From assembly GCF_938041645.1 (NCBI RefSeq), contig NZ_CALIST010000030.1:1-25234 (forward strand): a stretch of 25,234 bases of DNA, given 5' to 3'. This DNA comes from an uncultured Campylobacter sp. (GTDB taxonomy: Bacteria; Campylobacterota; Campylobacteria; Campylobacterales; Campylobacteraceae). The position numbers and the translations under genes were made by a program. This document shows, one piece after another, positions 22,777-25,234 of this stretch (the stretch's first letter is position 1; every line of letters starts with the position of its first letter). The notes beneath the pieces were generated by a model, which had not been told where the DNA came from, ran no database searches, and saw only the letters and a list, made by a program, of their open reading frames with translations.

Positions 22777-24351
22777 ATGAGTAAAAAATCCCTTGTCCTA
22801 GGCGCTGTTGCGATACTTTGCGGCGCGCTAAGCCTAAACGCCGAGGCTTTGGCGACGCAGAGCGTGCAAATAGATCTGAAATTTAACGCCGCAAATTTTA
22901 CGCAAGAAAGCGTGATCGTAGGCGGCAAAAAGATAAAATTTCGCGCCTACAAAAGCATAATCTACGTCGCAAAACCCGTAAGCGCGCATTATCAGAGCAT
23001 GAATATCTTCATCCCGCAGCAGTATTTTGAGGGGCGCAAGAGCGGCAAATTTAACGCCGCGAGCGCGCCGATATTTTTGCCAAACGGCGTGGGCGGCTAC
23101 ATGCCCGGCGAAGCGGGCGAGGTCAAAATAGACGAAAGCGGCAAACCAAACGCGATCGCTACGGCGCTTTCGCGCGGTTACGTCGTAGCCGCTCCCGCAG
23201 CGCGCGGACGCACGCTAAAGGGCGCAAACGGCGATTATATCGGCAAGGCGCCCGCAGCGATCGTCGATCTAAAGGCGGCCGTGCGGTATCTGAAATTTAA
23301 CGACGCGGCGATGCCCGGGGACGCAAACAAGATCATCTCAAACGGCACGAGCGCGGGCGGAGCGCTCTCGGCGCTTTTAGGAGCGAGCGGGGACGAGGCC
23401 GCGTACGAGCCGTATTTGCAGGAACTGGGCGCTGCGAAGGCGAGCGATAAAATTTACGCGGCATCCGCATACTGCCCGATCACAAATCTGAAGCACGCGG
23501 ACGCGGCGTATGAGTGGATGTTCGGCGCACAGAGCGAATATGAAAAGATGGATTTTAGCGGCCTTGATGCGGCGGGATTTAACGAGCGCGGCGAAAATTC
23601 TAGCGGCGCTGAAAAAAATTCCAAAAAAGACGCAAATCAAAGCGCCGCAAAGCCCGCGCGCAAGATGATAAGCGGCAAACTAAGCGCAGCGCAGATTAAA
23701 ATTTCAGACGAGCTAAAGGCGCAATTCCCCGCCTATCTGAACTCGCTAAGCTTGAAGGACGGGGGCGGCCGCGCGCTAAGCCTGGATAAAAACGGTGACG
23801 GCAGCTTCAAAGATTACATAAACGGGCTCATATCGGCCTCGTTTGCTAATTTTGCGGCGAAAAATCCGCGCGCGAAGGCGCCCCTATACCTCGCTGCAAA
23901 GATCAAGGACGACGCGTCGCAATCGCATATGCTTTTTTGGGGCTACGCGACCTCCAAGCCGCGCGCCAAGACCCCGCCTGCATTCGACGGCTTCGCGCTT
24001 GAAAATCCCGAAAACGAGCTGTTCGGCGGCGCTAAATTTAACGCGGCACATTTTACGGATTTTAGTGCGATGAATGACCCCGCCAAAGGGGTGCTAATCG
24101 CAGATGCGCGGATCGTAGAGATGATGGATGCAATGAGCTTCGTGCGCAACGAAAACGGCGCGAAGCATTACCGCATCCGACACGGCGCGAGCGATCGCGA
24201 TACGGCGCTTGCGGTCCCCGCTATTTTGGCACTTAGCTTGCAAAACGTGGGCAAGAATGTCGATTTTGCAGTACCTTGGGGGCAAGGACACGGCGGAGAT
24301 TACGATCTAGAGGAGCTTTTTGACTGGATCGACAAAGTAGTCGCACAGTAA
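22777..24351 (+). CDS. Secreted tannase/feruloyl-esterase-like alpha/beta hydrolase
   Basis: 524 residues. The signal peptide (1-23, ending SLNA) sends it to the periplasm or outside. The body resembles bacterial tannase-type (subtype B) esterases: NIFIPQQYFEG, FLPNGVGGYMPG, ALSRGYVVAAPAARGR, then the nucleophile motif GTSAGG at 190-195 (Ser192). Acid and base candidates are in RIRHGASDRDTAL (near 466-478) and GQGHGGDYD near the end (His505). It would cleave ester bonds; the true substrate (gallate, ferulate or other) cannot be read from sequence. A Lys/Ser/Asn-rich low-complexity insert lies at ~270-295 (ENSSGAEKNSKKDANQSAAK). It has its own promoter and may be independent of the iron cluster. 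Confidence 0.8.
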   Translation: MSKKSLVLGAVAILCGALSLNAEALATQSVQIDLKFNAANFTQESVIVGGKKIKFRAYKSIIYVAKPVSAHYQSMNIFIPQQYFEGRKSGKFNAASAPIFLPNGVGGYMPGEAGEVKIDESGKPNAIATALSRGYVVAAPAARGRTLKGANGDYIGKAPAAIVDLKAAVRYLKFNDAAMPGDANKIISNGTSAGGALSALLGASGDEAAYEPYLQELGAAKASDKIYAASAYCPITNLKHADAAYEWMFGAQSEYEKMDFSGLDAAGFNERGENSSGAEKNSKKDANQSAAKPARKMISGKLSAAQIKISDELKAQFPAYLNSLSLKDGGGRALSLDKNGDGSFKDYINGLISASFANFAAKNPRAKAPLYLAAKIKDDASQSHMLFWGYATSKPRAKTPPAFDGFALENPENELFGGAKFNAAHFTDFSAMNDPAKGVLIADARIVEMMDAMSFVRNENGAKHYRIRHGASDRDTALAVPAILALSLQNVGKNVDFAVPWGQGHGGDYDLEELFDWIDKVVAQ

Positions 24352-24358
24352 ATTTAAT

Positions 24359-24387
24359 GGGCGAAATTTCATCTTAGAATTTTGCCC
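24359..24387 (+). terminator. Putative terminator after the tannase-like gene
   Basis: GGGCGAAATT (24359-24368) pairs with AATTTTGCCC (24378-24387), ten pairs with one G-U, and a 9-base loop. It starts 8 bases after the stop. No T run follows directly, so it may act as a processing or weak termination signal. Confidence 0.45.
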
Positions 24388-25200
24388 GCAGCTCTGCCGT
24401 AAAATTTTATCACCCAAACACTCTCTAGCGGATACGCTAAGCGGCGTAAAATTTCGCTGCGAAATTCTATCGCGTCAAAATTTTAGCGTCGCCGCAAGAC
24501 GCATAACGATTTGAAATTTTGCGGCTAGCATTTAAAAAATTCCATAGAATTTTATCGCGACAAAACGGCGCGAATTAAATTTTATCGGTCGCAACAATAT
24601 ACGGTGCGAAATCTAAAGCGCGATCCGCGCCAAAACTCTAGCGCAATCAAATTCTGCGGGCTAAATTTTAAATTTAAAGACTGAATATGCGATAAAATTT
24701 CACGGCGTTTATACTATCCGATCGCAGCTCTTTGAGCGCGCAGGTATCACGTAATAGGCGCACATTCGGCGTGCGGATGATTAAAGCGCAAAAACTCCAA
24801 GCGAGCGCGGCAAGCAGGCTAAATTTAAGGCGTGCATTCGCGATCTCCCGCGGCTCCAAGCCCGCTTTTGCTATCCATTAGGCCTGCTTCAATAATCCGC
24901 TGACACACAAAAAGCGCCGCTTGGGGTCTGTATTTTTGCGCCGTGTGCATAAATTTCATAATTTAGCGCCACTTTTGAACGCAGCTTAGCCTATTTAAAG
25001 ATCACCGCGCCGCGTCAGGATCGTTTCCTAATCCTGGTGCGCCAGCATCTTTGCGGCGGCGCAACTCGGCGCCAAATTTAACGCTAGCCGTCCTTGTGCC
25101 GCCTCTCTAGCTCGGCGTGCGGCGACACCCTTTGCTACGACGTCTAAATGTAAGCCGTTCCCTCGCCGCGCCCGCAAAAGAGCTTTTAAAATTTAACGCC
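24388..25200. other. Gene-free or degraded region
   Basis: 24388-24670 is AT-rich with repeated AAATTTTA/GAATTTTATCGCG words, like the other gaps. From 24670 to 25200 composition rises towards that of genes but no long frame is open. On the minus strand, two short frames overlap with a shift: 24959-24825 (44 codons, MKFMHTAQKYRPQAALFVCQ at its start) and 24859-24674 (61 codons from a TTG, with a hydrophobic stretch LLAALAWSFCALII). They could be a frameshifted small membrane-protein gene, but no ribosome site or recognisable family supports this. 24960-25200 contains GC-rich sequence without any identifiable feature. Confidence 0.5.
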
Positions 25201-25234
25201 CTAGCCTTTTGCGATCTCGTAAAAACCGTCTTTG
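25201..25234 (-). CDS. Possible C-terminus of a minus-strand gene entering the window
   Basis: Read from the right edge, ten codons (KDGFYEIAKG) precede a TAG at 25203-25201. The composition and residues look like a protein end, and the other two minus frames are less protein-like. The fragment is far too short to identify. Confidence 0.35.
   Translation of the reverse strand, partial: KDGFYEIAKG

Overview
The window comes from a Campylobacterota genome, most likely a Campylobacter of moderate GC content such as the oral C. gracilis / showae / rectus group. This rests on gene content and order: a fused ResB-CcsA cytochrome c biogenesis protein, petABC, and the FTR1-P19-DUF2318-ABC-thioredoxin iron cluster in the order of C. 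jejuni cj1658-cj1665. Genes are GC-balanced, while the gaps between them are AT-rich and full of AAATTT/GAATTT words. No tRNA, rRNA, CRISPR array, transposase or integrase was seen.

Layout. (1) Positions 177-1181 are a broken, non-functional copy of the end of the iron cluster: the tail of the ABC ATPase, a spacer and the first ~62 codons of the thioredoxin lipoprotein. The intact copy lies about 21 kb away in the same orientation. (2) 1246-5977 (minus strand) is a tightly overlapped operon: phosphomannomutase/phosphoglucomutase, an 81-residue unknown protein, alanine racemase, LemA and two TPM-domain proteins. (3) 6076-10299 (plus) holds creA and ccsBA. (4) 10300-11040 is a gene-free stretch packed with AAATTT-type words and dyad symmetries, ending in the petA promoter. 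(5) 11041-13922 is petABC, the cytochrome bc1 complex, closed by a hairpin. (6) 14142-22547 is the iron cluster: FTR1 permease, P19, a DUF2318 membrane protein, two FtsX/MacB-type permeases, their ATPase and a TlpA-like lipoprotein. (7) 22777-24351 is a secreted tannase/feruloyl-esterase-like hydrolase. (8) 24388-25200 has no convincing gene. The last 34 bases look like the end of a minus-strand gene.

How the parts fit. CcsBA attaches heme to periplasmic c-type cytochromes such as PetC, so the ccsBA and petABC blocks form one respiratory module. The iron cluster probably moves iron through periplasmic P19 and the FTR1 permease. The DUF2318 protein, ABC proteins and thioredoxin are likely its redox or export partners.

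The most unusual theme is the 6-mer RAATTY (mostly AAATTT, GAATTT, AAATTC). It fills the intergenic regions and also makes up the Asn-Ser-rich low-complexity linkers in CcsBA and the ABC ATPase. RAATTY is the motif whose methylation permits DNA uptake in C. jejuni, so these arrays are candidates for self-recognition or uptake sequences. That link is inference.
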